DNA from: Cerrena zonata
Taxonomy: Eukaryota; Basidiomycota; Agaricomycetes; Polyporales; Cerrenaceae
Direction: 5' to 3'
Assembly: GCA_038087015.1 (NCBI GenBank)
Contig: JASBNA010000039.1
Location: 124,001 to 188,000, forward strand
Length of the DNA stretch: 64,000 nt
Shown here: one piece after another, positions 32,458-45,336 of the stretch
Numbering within the stretch: the first letter of the stretch is position 1
Layout: the number at the start of each line of letters is the position of its first letter
The notes under the pieces: generated by a model
Told to the model about the DNA's origin: nothing
Databases searched by the model: none
What the model saw: the letters and a program-made list of their open reading frames with translations, nothing else
Position numbers and translations under genes: made by a program

Positions 32458-34518
32458 ATGTCTCCCCAACGTTTGACTGGAAGTGCTCCTTTGTCTCCTG
32501 CTCCCACTCTTGTAGAGTCTCGAGTCCCGCAATACTCTAATGCCCGCAAATATTCCCTCCTCCTCATTTTCTGTCTTGCTCAGTTCCTAGATGCATTCAA
32601 CAACTCTGCTTTGTTTTCTGCGATACCGTCGCTAATTAGAGACCTCAATATTACCGAAAGTGAATCCACTTGGATTATCAGTGCCTTCCAACTGACGTTC
32701 GCGTCTTTCCTCCTCATTGTATGTCTTCCGTTTACCGACGCAATCGGTATATCCTAACGTTTCCGTCTCATTCCCAGAGTGGCAAAATTTCCGACATCTA
32801 CAACCCAAGTATGTTTTTATTTTCTCTCAGTAGCGCGTCTGTTGCTTACCAACGGTCTCAGAACATGCGTTCATCGCTGGTGCCGCCATCCTTGGCTGTC
32901 TTTCCATCGGTGCCGGCTTTGTCACTGACAAAATCACCCTCATTGTCTTGCGAGCATTGAGTGGTATTGGTAGGTGTTCATTTGCTCCTCACCTTCGGTA
33001 GCAGGTACTCACCTTCCTACTCCTCGCAGCGGCCTCATTGACTATCCCATCGGCATTGACCCTACTCGTGAACTTGTTCACTGATTCTGAAGAACAAGCT
33101 CGTGCCATTGGCGTGTTCGGAGGTTGTGGTGCCATCGGCAATGGTGAGCCGACCTGCTTCTTTAGTGTCGAAGGGATACTAAGTTGCTATCCCTAGTTCT
33201 CGGTCTTATTATTGGTGCTATCTTTATCGAGTTCGCCAACTGGTCCTGGGTCTTCTGGTTCGTTGCACTCGTCGCGATCCCCATTTCTGGGGTCTGTACC
33301 TTCCTCATCCCACCCCAGTTGAAGCGAGAAGATGATGACCAGGTTCAGGCCGCGAAGTGGAAGAGTCTTGACTTGCTCGGCATCTCAATCCTTACTGGTA
33401 CGTGAACTGTACTGGAAACCGTCGTGTCCTTCACAGTACTGACATGCCGCATCTCAGCTGCGCTTATCTTGTTCATCTTTGCCGTGACGTCTGGATCGTC
33501 TTCTGGATGGGCGTCAGCCGGAGTGCTAGTCCCGCTGATTATCTCCGTGTTCATGGTCGTTGGGTTCTTTGTTTACGAAACCAAAATCCCAGCAGAGGTT
33601 GCTGCCGTGTATGTACTCGTCCTTGAGGTCATCCGCAGATCCTTAGCTAATTTTGACGTTGATTGACAGGCCTCCAAGCACGTGGTTCCTGCCCAATTTC
33701 GCAGTCCTATTCGGCGTTGCGCTCTTGCCGTATTTCTGGTGGACGACTATTTTCACAATCTTCACGACCTTGTGGCAACAATTTTATGGTTGGTCCGCTA
33801 TCGAGACGGCTTTACGTATGTGAGTAACGAGTCGCGCCATGTGTATCCCTCGTGTCTCTTATCTCATCCCTTCGGTTTCTTCAGGCTTCCTATTGGTGCA
33901 CTCGCATTTGCTATCAGCTTCACTGGCGGTCTCTCGCGGATCGTCAGCCCGAAGTGGATTCTTCTTTCCGCACAAGGCCTCCTGGTCATTGCTACCATCC
34001 TGCTTCACTTTGCCGACGGTCCGGACAAGTACTTCAAATTTGTACTTCCTGCTTTCATCTTGGGAACGTCCGGCTGCATGTTTACATACACTCACACCAA
34101 GTACGTATCCTCGATGCTTCGTACTGAGCTATATATTGACAATTTCTATAGCATCGCTATCTTCCGTACTTCTCCAGCTTCGATGGCAGGCACAGTTGGG
34201 GCAATCTTCAACGGCGCTCTCCAACTGGGCTCTGCCGTTGGTCTGGCCGCAGTAAGTTCTATCGAAACAAGCGTAGAAGCAAGCCATGGTGGTCCGACCT
34301 CCTACGCTGGACGTGCAGCAGCCTTCTGGTTCTTGCTCGCTGTCGTTTGTATCGAAGCGATTTCCCTCACGATATTCTACCGAGTGGAAGCTGAGCACAA
34401 GGCTCATGTCGAAGTTGTCGAAGAAGTTCCAGTAAACTCAGGGAAGCTCGAAAAGCTCGAATCAGCAGTCCAGACCCCAATGGACGAAAAGGCAGAGTTC
34501 AGATTGTCACCAGTCTGA
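32458..34518 (+). CDS. MFS drug-exporter-like transporter (DHA2, 14-helix type)
   Basis: Exons 32458-32718, 32778-32808, 32862-32969, 33030-33143, 33197-33397, 33458-33608, 33670-33819, 33885-34100 and 34152-34518 join in phase to 532 residues. The order of hydrophobic helices and motifs follow the DHA2 family: LDAFNNSALFSAIPSL in helix 1, SGKISDIYNPKHAFIAG after helix 2 (motif A region), AASLTIPSALTLLVNLF, WRW-like WSWVFWFVALVAIPI, RMLPIGALAFAISF and ASMAGTVGAIFNGALQLGSA. Such proteins export toxic or secondary compounds across the plasma membrane using the proton gradient. The C-terminal ~50 residues are a charged cytosolic tail. The substrate cannot be told from sequence. Confidence 0.9.
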
Positions 34519-35667
34519 ACGTATGCTCCCGACACCAACCTGTGATACCCCCATCAGAGTCGATGGACACTCACATTCACCTTCACAAGTTACAAACTAT
34601 TCTCGATTAACGATTCCGCACTTTTCCTTTCATGACAACCTATCCTTTGTTTTGCCAATCATTCACGGACTTCATGCATAGATCTTTTACGACTTCTGGG
34701 TTTATGATTTTCTTTCGTTCCCTCATTCCACGCTTTCTGGGGCTCTCCCATTCAAACGCAAATTGTATCTGTAGACATTTTATTTTGCGCTTTAGGCTAC
34801 GCAACACATTTCCTTCCTTCTCTCAAGACTCAAGCACACCTTCCTCATAGAACGCATCTACACTTAGAGTATATATTACGTACAAATATATTATCATCAT
34901 TTCCACCAATAGGAGTGTCTCCCGGGCTTCAATACAAGACATCGAGTAGGAATTAGTTGTTTGCCATGCACACAGTCGAACACTACACTTTCCATATTCG
35001 GCGTAACAATAGTCCTTTTACAGTAAGCGCTCGACGTTGTTGTTCCTGCCGAACTGCAAACGAGTAATTCGGGCCATAATGTTGCCAGACTGCCTTCTGG
35101 GGCAGGACAACGGTTTCGAGTACATCTCCTTCACCTGCAATCCGATATAGTAGAGGTCAAAATTGCCACCCAATGTGGCGACCTCTCCATCACGACAGAC
35201 GCATCGCCGCCGGCCTACCAAAATGAGATCACGCCCCAACTTGAATGAGGCGGTTACCCAAAAATATGCCTGCATATCAGCAACGACAACCAATCCCTTA
35301 CAGCGATGCTTCGTTGACGTGTGCTCCATATGATGACTACTTCCTATACAGGACATAACGTCGCCCCCGGAATCAGGTGAGTTGCATTGGACTTGAAATC
35401 CGAGCCAAAGAAGACTAGCTACATTACTTTCAGCATGGGTTTACAGAGATGCTATGCTTTTGCCATCTCGGCTTGCATACCATTCCTCTTTCGGCTTGAC
35501 GTCCATTGCGGCAGAAGTCAAGCTGGTGGTGGTTATGGAGGCGCGTTTGATCATTTGGTTCTGGGAGAATGCTCGTTTTGGAAACTGGCTGTGTGCATTG
35601 AGACTCGCTATATTGTGTGACTGTTATGGCTTACTGCATATCTTCAACTCCCCGCGCCCCCACCACC
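34519..35667. other. spacer; one weak minus-strand open frame
   Basis: About 1.15 kb. A minus-strand frame at 35356-35018 (112 codons, with CVCRDGEVATLGGNFDLYYI) is the only stretch with any coding look. It has no recognisable family, and I would not call it a gene without transcript evidence. Confidence 0.4.
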
Positions 35668-38425
35668 ATGAATCAAAACACATCCTCATCTCGTTCGCTA
35701 TCCACTTACCATGTTACTTACCTCTGTGATCCCTCCATTTACGAGACGTTGGATAGACCGGAGAAGCTTAAGAACTTCCATAAGAAATTGCTGCTATTTT
35801 CTCGGATACTCAACATAGACATCAAGGTGTGTGGCGTATACTTCTGTGGATTTCAGTTTACTGAACTGGGCTTGTAGTCTGAGATGACTATTCAGCTATA
35901 TCACTATACGAATAATGGAACTCGAGAGACCAGTGAGTTCGAGATGAATATGGAGATTTGTCTGGAAGTGAGTGATATTGATGAACAAACCTAAGCTCTC
36001 TGCTGAAGTCAATCCAGAGCATCATTTCGTTAAAACCTTCCGACAGGGATTGTATTCCTTTGCTTATCATTTGGGCAGATAGCCCATTCTTTTGTAAAAT
36101 CGGTAATCCCGTCATGTGGCCATGGCTGTCCCAGAAATCTCAAAAAGTATGTCACTTGTATATCGGAATGAAGGACATCAATCCCAACCTCATGGCCTTA
36201 CTCTAGAATGGAGTTTCTCTAACCATATGCACAACTGAAGTCAGTCATGACCCAATTCGAGATCAGGATGCTGCATGGTGTAGCGAGAATAACCTCTTCT
36301 CAGTCAACATCCAAACCTTGCTTGGCATCCCGTTCCCAAGTACCTCTGCACTAGAACGATTGCCTACTTTCGAAATTCAACCTGAACTCGGTGAGTGATC
36401 GTGCTGTTGAACAGATCAAAGTCCTTAATTGTACCAGAAACTTATGCCCCGCCGCCCCCACAACCCCCGGCCGCGAGTTCCGTTGCACAATACCCACATG
36501 AGGACGATATTCCACCGAGTGCCAATTATCTGATTGGTAGTGCACTAGTAGATCCAACAGGGTATCCGACTCACACACCTCATCCCCCTTGGTTTTCTGG
36601 AAAGCGAAGACATGATGAGGATGAGGACGGTTGCAGTCATGTCACTAACGAGCAATTATTAAAGAGACTGAAACAGGATATACCGACATCTCAACATCAT
36701 CACTCCTATCCTAGCTACAACCCACTCCCTGTCTACGTTGGTAGTGCGTCGAGTAGCATGACATACCCATGTGAGTTACATTACAGTGTTATCTAAATCG
36801 CCTTCAAAGACAATCCTGGTAACAGATAGATCGCAATTGGGATCCCGATCACAGCAGGGTTCTGTCTCTCTTTCCCCACCGACTCGGAATCAACGGGGGC
36901 ACAAACGAAACCTATCTTCCTCGAATGTGCAAGGTAACATCAAGCATTGGTCGTCTTGAACTACTGAATAACCTCATAGATGTATGCATAGACGAAACTA
37001 GCTCTATACATTCGTTGTCAGGAGCCACAGCTAGCAATATGCCCTGGAACAGAGCACCCAAACGCCAACGTCTCTCAGGGTCAGGTCTCAGAACTCTGTA
37101 TTCCCTAATGGATCATTACAATCAGGATTTTATACAAGGTCATTCCGGAGACAACTACCCTTCATATTCAACTAGGATCCCGTATTCAGGATATGTACTA
37201 GGTTTGTCAGCGATCTATATAAGTGACATAGCCTACTCATGACGTCGAACTCAGATGCAAGCCTTGATCAAACTCAAACTCAAACTCACCACCTACCAGT
37301 CCCACAGGCTCCTCACCTGATGGTTGTTCCCACATCATCTTCGCCACCACCTAGGGGACCGCGGGGCAGGCCGAAAAAGAACCCCCAACCTGAAAATGAC
37401 GCAGTCTCCGAAGAGGGAAGGCCGGAGACCCAAACAGAAGGGCGAGTTCAGACTTGTTTAATCTCTCGTGTTATTGACTCAGATGCTATGTTCTTCTAGG
37501 TATCGTGCCGCCTCCACCGCCTCCTACGGTAGGTATTCCTTCGCTATCGCAGCTGTCTGCCGATGGGGCTATTAGGGAAGATTCAAATAATACTGTCCTT
37601 GAATCGAGAAATTGGAGCCACTAACAAATAACAATTGCTCCAGCCGGACGGGATCCAGTTATTGGTAATGTTCACAAACTGTCTCGGGTTACTTTTTCAT
37701 TGATCATAGCGCCAGTCCCGTGTAGCGCCTCAAAGACACCACGCCTAACTCCGACAGATACCCAAATGATGGTCTCAGCTAAACAAGTAGCTCAAGCCAG
37801 AATAGCATTGTATGAATCAAGCCGGGTTCAATCAGGCTCACCTATCTACAACTCCAGTTCTAGCTTGATGACGACTGATCTATTTGAGTGTTCTAGAGAT
37901 ATCTCTGCTTCGATCAAGTCGACAATGCCTTCTCTCACTGAACGTGACACGCCTGATCTGATTAATGACTCTGCTACTTCTGGAGATTCTCTCACAAGCA
38001 AAGCATCTCATCTTTCACCGACTATCTCTGCTACGACGATTAAAGCACCTTCACCGACCAATGAATGCGTGGTTACTAAAACTGACATCCAAAATGTCCG
38101 AGCCAACAACGTTGATCTTTCTGGTTAGTCGAATGGTTATCACATTCGGATCCGCCAATTGCCTCTTATTATTGACCTGGCAGCTCCTTCTGTAGCACCT
38201 ACATCTAGATCTTCCCTTAGGCTGTCACCGAAACCTGTATCTCTTCAGAACACATCATTCAAGTCTACCCCTCTAGATGAAGACCTTGTTAATGAAACAA
38301 ACTCGTATAAAGTTTTAACATCTGATACTGTGAATCCGCTTGACGCACTTCTACAAACCTTGGGGGGAAACGCCTCGGAGGTCACCTTTTGGGATGACTC
38401 AGCTGGTCCTGAACAATCAGAGTGA
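35668..38425 (+). CDS. AT-hook protein of unknown function (many exons, model incomplete)
   Basis: Clear coding segments run through the interval on the plus strand: exon 1 35668-35826 (MNQNTSSSRSLSTYHVTYL...), an exon from 35878, 36207-36390 (NGVSLTICTTEVSHD...FSVNIQTLLGIPFP), an exon from 36438 (ETYAPPPPQPPAASS...), then Ser/Thr/Pro-rich segments near 36900-37500, 37700-38128 and 38170-38425, ending NASEVTFWDDSAGPEQSE. Near 37340-37380 the protein reads PPRGPRGRPKKNP, an AT-hook-like DNA-binding motif, so a nuclear role is likely. The N-terminal ~200 residues look folded but I cannot name the domain. Splicing between 35930 and 36206 and between 36780 and 37700 is unresolved: several alternative sites keep phase. 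It might instead be two genes. Confidence 0.5.
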
Positions 38426-38895
38426 CCAAGAACACTTATAGTCTTTGATTTACACTTTCATCATAGATACTCATTACAACTATGAGCCTGATCCTGCTTG
38501 TTATATTTCGTTTTGACTTTTATTTATCCTTCGGATTCGAGCTACGCGATGCCCAGTTTGAATTTTGAAACTCTGTCCGTGAAACCGAAGATGGACATTC
38601 AGGTAGATAATTATGATTATGATTATGGAAGCGAGTAGAAATATATCTGAAAAACCAGCAATACAAACAAGACAGCGTACGCCAATAATGTCCTTGCCAC
38701 CGTCCAACTCCGAGGTCTCCTCTCCGGGATCCAGCTTACGGTACACAGAGTATACAGTATTTCTATATTGAGCAGAATCTGGATCGGTCGTTGCCGGCTA
38801 AGATCGATCGACCGGCACTTGACTCGAAAAGTTGGGACACCACTCTTGCACCTATACCATTTGGATTTCAGTGACTGCCTATAGTGCTCTACAAA
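38426..38895. other. spacer upstream of tyrosyl-tRNA synthetase
   Basis: 470 bp with no gene. Palindromic CGATCGATCG-like sequence occurs near 38800 (AAGATCGATCGACCGG), about 90 bp before the ATG. Confidence 0.5.
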
Positions 38896-40478
38896 ATGGC
38901 CGCAGAGGCCGACGTGAAATATGAACTTATCATTAGGGATCTGCAGGATGTGTTAGGTGGAGAACTTATCAAGACTATCTTGGCGGAAGGAAGAACACCG
39001 AAGGGCTACTGGGGTATGTTTTGTAGCACCTGCGATGTGAGTCATCTTCTAACGATATAGAATATAGGTACTGCACCTACAGGGAGGCGTATGTGAATCA
39101 AGACCTCATTCGTGGAGAGTTGATGTAACCTTCGATATAGCGCATATCGGATATTTTGTTGCTCTTACCAAGATCGCTGATTTCCTGCGAGCTGGTGTTG
39201 AGGTCACGATCTTACTTGCTGGTACATGATTCAGTCGGATACAATGAAGAACTATGCTAAAATAAGCCTATAGATGTACATGCATTCCTGGATAATCTGA
39301 AAGCACCTCTAGAGCTTGTCGCTCATCGGACCAAATACTACCAATTCCTACTCTTGGCTGTCTTTCAATCGCTAGGAATTCCGACTTCGAAACTCAAATT
39401 CGTAGAAGGATCTTCTTACCAATTAACTAGGGAATACAATCTCGATTGCTACAAACTAGCTTCCATTGTCACCGAACACGATGCCAAGAAAGCTGGCGCA
39501 GAGGTTGTAAAGCAAGTCGAAAGCCCCTTGCTTAGTGGATTATTATACCCCGGTCTTCAGGCCCTCGACGAGCAATACCTTGGATGCGATTTCCAATTTG
39601 GTGGGGTTGACCAGGTATGTTGTCTCTACGGACCTACTTAATTACTAGGGTTTAAATCTATTCCTAGCGAAAAATCTTTACGTTTGCAGAACTTTACCTT
39701 CCTCGTCTTGGTTATGCCAAACGCGCACATCTCATGAACAAGATGGTTCCCGGACTCGGTGGAGGAAAGATGTCTTCATCGGACCCCAACTCCAAGATCG
39801 ACTTCCTGGATCCACCTGCTACTATCAGAAAGAAGATCAAGAGCGCGTTCTGCGAGGAGGGTAACAAGGACGACAATGGTGTTCTCTCGTTCGTAAAGGC
39901 TGTTCTCATCCCCATTAGCCAACTTCGTATTGAGCGCCAGAAGGGGCAAACTGGTGCCGACGACGAAGAAGGCAAGGACGCCAGTGGTGATCAAACACCC
40001 TTCGTTCTCGAAGGCGCGCCGGAAGGCACGGTGTTTTCGGTTTTCAGGAAAGAAGAATTCGGTGGTTCGCTGCATTACAAGTCGCGAGACGACATCGATG
40101 ATGATTTCGCAGCGAAGAAACTTCACCCGAAAGATTTGAAGGCCGCTGTAGCCGATGCTATTGTCAGGTTGTTAGAGCCTATACAGAAAGCGTTTGAGGA
40201 GAGTGAGGAGTGGAAGTCTACGGAGAAGTTGGCTTATCCTGATCCGAATGCTAAACCGGAGAAGAAGAAAAAGAAGGTTTGTGGTCGAAAAGTACATTCA
40301 TCGTCAATAATGCTCATATTTTATTGTGTTGTTTCAGGAGAAGGTCTACCACCCGCCACCCCCTGGAAAGGGCAAGAACGCGAAACCAGCTCAATCGGAC
40401 GAATCTGCCCCTAGTAAGGAGACCACCACCGAAGTGCAGGCTCCTGTTGAAGGCGCAAAAGCAGAAAGCCAGTCTTGA
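38896..40478 (+). CDS. TYS1: cytosolic tyrosyl-tRNA synthetase
   Basis: Exons 38896-39013, 39068-39088, 39141-39221, 39274-39614, 39668-40276 and 40338-40478 join in phase to 436 residues. Class I synthetase signatures are present: the HIGH box as PHIGYF in the junction WGTAPTGRPHIGYF, and KMSSS in [16 protein letters not shown]. The tyrosine-pocket region [16 protein letters not shown] is intact. The C-terminus is a short Lys-rich and Ala/Pro/Glu tail, as in fungal cytosolic enzymes. The enzyme charges tRNA-Tyr with tyrosine. Exon 2 is only 21 nt and codes for part of the active-site loop. An essential single-copy gene, useful as a phylogenetic anchor for the window. Confidence 0.96.
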
Positions 40479-40958
40479 GACAACTACGAGAGAAATAAAT
40501 TGTATAGTTGTATTAGGTGTATGATTATATGTTTCAAGTACTTTTGAAGATATATGAGATATCTTCGCTTAATTTCAGGGTATCTTCCTTTCTATTATAC
40601 TTTGCTTGTCCCTCATTGATAAATATGGTGCGTCGTCTATCATTCATCTACCTTCTATCAATTCAAATTTTGCGATTCTTTAGTAACAATGCCTCCGAGT
40701 GTTTCGGCCCAATTCATAAGACTGTGACACCTATCAAACAAAATATGCAATGTCACCTCCATTTGGTTTATCTGTGGCGTTTGTGGACCCCCATTCAGAA
40801 AACCTCCAAGGGGGCCGTGTACCTCGGAATCCCACCTTCCCCCCTTGCTTGGAGAGGACACCACATATACATTTTCCCTCTCTACTTTCAATCCCTATCA
40901 CTGTCGAGTATATATTATTTCTGAGATCTTGCTCAACTTCTGACAAACGTTCTCAGCG
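40479..40958. other. spacer upstream of the P450 gene
   Basis: 480 bp. A TATATATTAT tract at about 40908-40919 lies 40 bp before the ATG at 40959. No gene seen. Confidence 0.5.
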
Positions 40959-43070
40959 ATGGGCGCGCTCCTACTAATTGCCTCCTTTTGTCTCACCCTT
41001 TTGCTGGTTCGATGGCTCAAATCCACCCCCTCTAGATCTCTGCCTCTTCCTCCTGGACCTAAACGCTACCCAGTCATTGGCAGCCTGTTGCATGTCCCAG
41101 TTGACCTACCATGGAAGACGTTTCATGAATGGAGTAAGATATACGGTACGTATTGGAACTCATCGGTTGATTACGCGTTGATCTGAAGAGCTCCACTTGC
41201 AGGCGATGTCGTATACGTGAAGATACCTCACAAGAAAATTGTTGTATTGGATTCCATCGAAGCTGTCCTCGACCTTTTTGAGAAACGATCGGAAATCTAT
41301 TCTGATAGACCCCAAACCGTCATGAATGAGTTGTAAGTTTCGTTACGTCCCCTTTGTGGTACGCCATTTTAACGAATCATCTCAGAATGCTTGTGGACCG
41401 TTGGTGCTTCCCACTGATTGGTTATTCCTCGTTGTGGCGCAGCTATCGGCGAGAGTTCCACCAATTTTTCAATCAACATCAAGTACACAAATATCAGCCT
41501 ACCCAGCTTCGCGGATGTCAAGTATTTCTTCAACGAGTCTTGGACAGTCCATCTCAACTCAACCAGCATATACTCCTGTACGCTGCCCATCTATCTCCCT
41601 TCTGAGATCCCATTCACCAAAGTACTTCTATAGTTTGATGCGATCAATGATCTTGAAGATCGTGTACGATATGAACGTAACAGATCTAGAAGACGAATTT
41701 CTCAGGTTAGCAAACGAAGGCGTCGAAAAGATAACCGAAGCTGCGCTTCCAGGTAGATTCTGGGTCGAGTTTGCCCCCATCCTCCGCCACCTACCTAGCT
41801 GGGTTCCCGGTGCAAGCTTCAAAAGATATGTGGAGGACCTCAATCCGAAAATGGATGAGCTACTTGATCGGCCGTTCTATACTGTTAAGCGAGACTACGT
41901 ACGCACTGACTTCTCACTGGATATGCTGTTAATTGGGGCTCATATTTACCAACAGGCAGCAGGAACTGCTGGAGATTCCATGGCAGCAACTTTGATTCAC
42001 AAACTCCAAAGCAATGAAGATGTTGATAAGAGCCAGAGGGAGTATCATACTCGCAATATTCTGGGGGTTGCATACGCTGGTAGGTTTTCGAGCCTTCCGT
42101 TGGAATTGTTTTACGAATATCTCAATATTACAATCAGCCGGCAGTGATACAGTAAGTACCATCAACCATTCAACCACTATCTCTAACTCTCATGTCACTT
42201 TAGAGTACCGCCGCGCTCCAGTCCTTCTTCATCGCAATGTCGCTATACCCCGATATTCAAACGAAAGCACAAAAGGAGCTGGATCGTATCGTAGGACCAG
42301 GAAAACTCCCCACTTTTGAGGATTACGACCGCCTAGTTTATATCCAGGCCATCATCCTTGAAACGTTGCGATGGCTCCCGGTATCACCTCTAGGCCTTCC
42401 TCATCGTGTTACTCGTGATGACGAGTATAGAGGTATGCTAATTCCTGAAGGGACTACTGTCATTCCTGTGAGTGCCCTCCTTGTCTCGTGATTCGTTTCC
42501 TGACGCCCATGTCCTAGAATATTTGGTAAGTAGCTGGTCTTGTCTTTACTGCGTATGACATCCCTTCACCACCATAACCATAGGGCAATACTACACAACC
42601 CAGAAGACTATCCAGAACCTTATCGTTTCAATCCTGATCGTTTCATCAAGAATGGGTCTCTGAACACATCAGTTCGGAATCCTATGAATATTGCATTAGG
42701 ATTTGGTCGCCGGTTGGTCATACTGAGTTCTTGTGTCCCACCTTCCAATACTCACTTAGTCGTACTATTCCGATGATAGAATTTGCCCGGGACGATGGTT
42801 TATCCACTCGTCGTTATTTATTACCATCGCTTCCACATTACATACAATGGATATCTTCCCAGATCTGGGATCCGATGGTAATGAATTCGATCCATTCACT
42901 AGTGAGAATGTTTACTCAGGAATCAAATTGTACGTACTATGGGGCTACTATCTTCTTCATTTATATTGCGTTATACTGATTCGTATACCAGAACGTTGGG
43001 AGCTCTTCCTTGTACGGTGACAATCCGATCTGACAGGGAACCCCTAATTCGCGACATCGCCATCTCATGA
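40959..43070 (+). CDS. cytochrome P450 monooxygenase (eleven exons, two micro-exons)
   Basis: Exons 40959-41145, 41203-41332, 41386-41577, 41634-41898, 41956-42079, 42138-42151, 42204-42467, 42518-42525, 42584-42712, 42780-42929 and 42992-43070 join in phase to 513 residues. The protein has an N-terminal membrane anchor (LLLIASFCLTLLLVRWL), the proline hinge LPLPPGPKRYPVIGS, the I-helix oxygen-binding motif AGSDTS, the K-helix ETLRW, PEPYRFNPDRF, and the haem loop FGRRICPGRW with Cys as fifth ligand. It resembles the large mushroom CYP groups annotated as OrdA-like oxidoreductases. It would hydroxylate a lipophilic compound on the endoplasmic reticulum; the substrate is unknown. Exons of 14 nt (coding AGSDT) and 8 nt (coding NIW) are needed to keep the frame. 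It converges with the binding-protein gene 153 bp away. Confidence 0.93.
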
Positions 43071-43223
43071 CGAATAGAACGAATTAGTGTGCAGAATATG
43101 TCCTACTATGCTTTTACCCGCCAATAGAATGTAGGGTGATCACAAGCGGACCGTGAATTGCATGTATACACCTCAGTGATGCGATGTATTCAGCCACTTT
43201 CAGTATCGCGATTAATTGTACAT

Positions 43224-44602
43224 CTACAAGTCGTCATCAAGGGGGCTGATACCTTGAGCAGTTCCTATCAGCTGCTCGAATTGAAGCTTGAACCGCTCGA
43301 CAACAGGTCGGTTTAACATAAACCTCTCGAAGGCAGGAGGGTCTAATTTACCCGCAAAGGCGGACAAGGCTAGGAAAGAAAAGGATCAGGGAACATTCAT
43401 AGTATGCGACAAATAGGCTACAACGTACGTTTCAAACCAGCCTGCGGGGGAACATCATCACGGACACTGAATCCTCCGTTCGCAACCTGTTGTTCCTTAG
43501 TAAGTAGGAAGTTGAGGAAAAGTTTGGCAGCAGCAGGGTGTTCAGCAGTCTTGAAAATAGCTGCTCTTTGTGCCCAGATGACGATATGGCTGAAATCATC
43601 CCTGGGGAGTTGTTGGAAGAATCCAGTACTGCCGTTGGTGAAACCGGGACCAGAGGTGAAGGTGACGGAACGAGAGTTGTTGCTTTGCAACATGACAGCG
43701 ATTGGGGTGGCGGTTCCACGGACGAATTGAACGTCTTGATTGAGGAACTTGAAGATAGCCTCCCATCCGTGAGTCTGGACTATTTTGAAGAATCTAGGGG
43801 GGTTAATGGTAAATCGCGGAATACACTTAGGTGTAGTGTTAGTAAGTCTTACTGGAAAAGCGCAGCATCGTCATCATTAGGGTAAGTGGACACGATCTTT
43901 CCTTTGAACCTGGGTTCTAGATAGTCGAGGAATTCTGTGGGGGCTTCCGCTTTCGTGAGTTTCGCAGTCGCAAAATTGTTCGCAAACAGGAAGTAGTTGG
44001 TGCCACTAAGGGAGTGGGGGTAAATCAACAATGATAGGTAGCGCAACAAAGTAAATCATAGTCGCTTACACATAGAAACCGTTAACATCCTTGATGTTAT
44101 CTGGGATATGATCAAAGCCTGCAGGCTTGTACGCGAGCAACTGCAAAGAAAAATCAGAACTAATGCCGTAATAAAATGTTGTTACCGCACCTTGCCCTCC
44201 CCTCTCCATCTCACAAAGTCTTGGAGAGTTTGAAGCTGAGCAATATCTGCACCAGCTTTGCCGGTGAGGTTGAAGCTCCGATCGATGACGCTGTCATGAT
44301 ACTAAAAACGGCTTCTTAGTCACGGTGAGTAAAGACACCATGAGCATTGACTATACCTTGGACAGGTCAACAGTGAGATTGAGATTGATTTTGGGGAATC
44401 TTTCCCTAAAAGCCTGAATAACTTCATCCCGTTGGTTCTTCTCGTCGCCTCCTGCTTTCACAATGAGATCCCCTCCTTCAGCGATTGCATCCTTGTAGAG
44501 CTCGTCGAGTGGTTTGGTCTCGATTCCAACACCACGCGGCGTACTACCAGAAACAAGGGTGACGGAAATAAAGCAGCATGCAAGGAGAGTCTGTAAACGC
44601 AT
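43224..44602 (-). CDS. secreted bacterial-type extracellular solute-binding protein (iron-type family)
   Basis: Exons 44602-44357, 44301-44191, 44140-44070, 44005-43853, 43793-43429 and 43369-43224 join in phase to 363 residues. MRLQTLLACCFISVTLVSGS is a signal peptide. The mature protein follows the family 1 (ferric-iron/thiamine-type) solute-binding pattern: LDELYKDAIAEGGDLIVKAGG, FRERFPKINLNLTVD, YEPRFKGKIVSTYPNDDDAA-like LEPRFKGKIVSTYPNDDDAA, and GFSVRDDVPP near the end. In bacteria such proteins feed ABC importers. Fungi have no partner importer of that kind, so the protein probably scavenges or binds a small ligand outside the cell. Introns show it is fully fungal in gene structure, so any transfer from bacteria would be old. 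Ligand unknown. Confidence 0.85.
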
Positions 44603-44663
44603 GGTAAAAGCTAAAATAAGGAAATTGATGAAGGGAGGCCCCTCGAAGACTCGCTTGGACGAC

Positions 44664-44671
44664 TTTTTATA
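44664..44671 (-). promoter_or_regulatory. TATA box of the solute-binding protein gene
   Basis: TATAAAAA on the minus strand, about 62 bp before the ATG at 44602. Confidence 0.5.
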
Positions 44672-45336
44672 TGCCTTGTCCTATACATTTCAGTTTAGAG
44701 CATCTTTCTCTACTCTGGCATCACAAGTTCATCTCCACCACGCATGTGCGACGCCCTCCTCCCAGAGAAGAACATCGATGCACGACTATTGGATACCGAT
44801 CTTGAGAACTGCTCACATAATATACACTGTTGAATGGATCCATGCTGGTAGGTATTAGGCTGGATTGAATAGTACTGGGAATGTTCCCTAGATAGTTATA
44901 AATAAGCGATCATCCTCGTGAGTCAGCATGGATGAAACTATTACCGGATACCACCAATTCTTATAGTTTATAGCTTGACCTAAAAATTCCTGATCTGGGA
45001 GATCGAATTAAGTATCTGCAGGCAAGGCGGCAACAACCAAATGTTTGAGTGTTGTACGAGTACTTACTCAGGTTTGTCGATACCAGGAGAAATCTAGAAA
45101 TAAGAGGAATAGCAATAGGAAGTCGACCCTCGGGTGCCTAGTTTTTTCTGGGTCGATGTCATCAAATTGCACCATGCATTCAAACGGTGGCAGTCATTCC
45201 AAAATACAGGAGCCTAGTAATGACAAAAATGGCAGTGAGAAGATCGGCCACGGGCTGCGGCATCACGGTTGCCCAAGACTAGATATAGATGATAAACATT
45301 TCGGGTCATAAGAACCAAGCTATATGCATGGCCAAT
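44672..45336. other. spacer, no gene seen
   Basis: 665 bp between two minus-strand genes. The plus-strand frame at 45045-45311 has no coding character. Confidence 0.45.

Noticed and set aside
43404..43885. Plus-strand frames over the solute-binding protein exons
   Set aside because: They are shadows of exon 5 of the minus-strand gene, whose frame has family motifs and proper splice sites.
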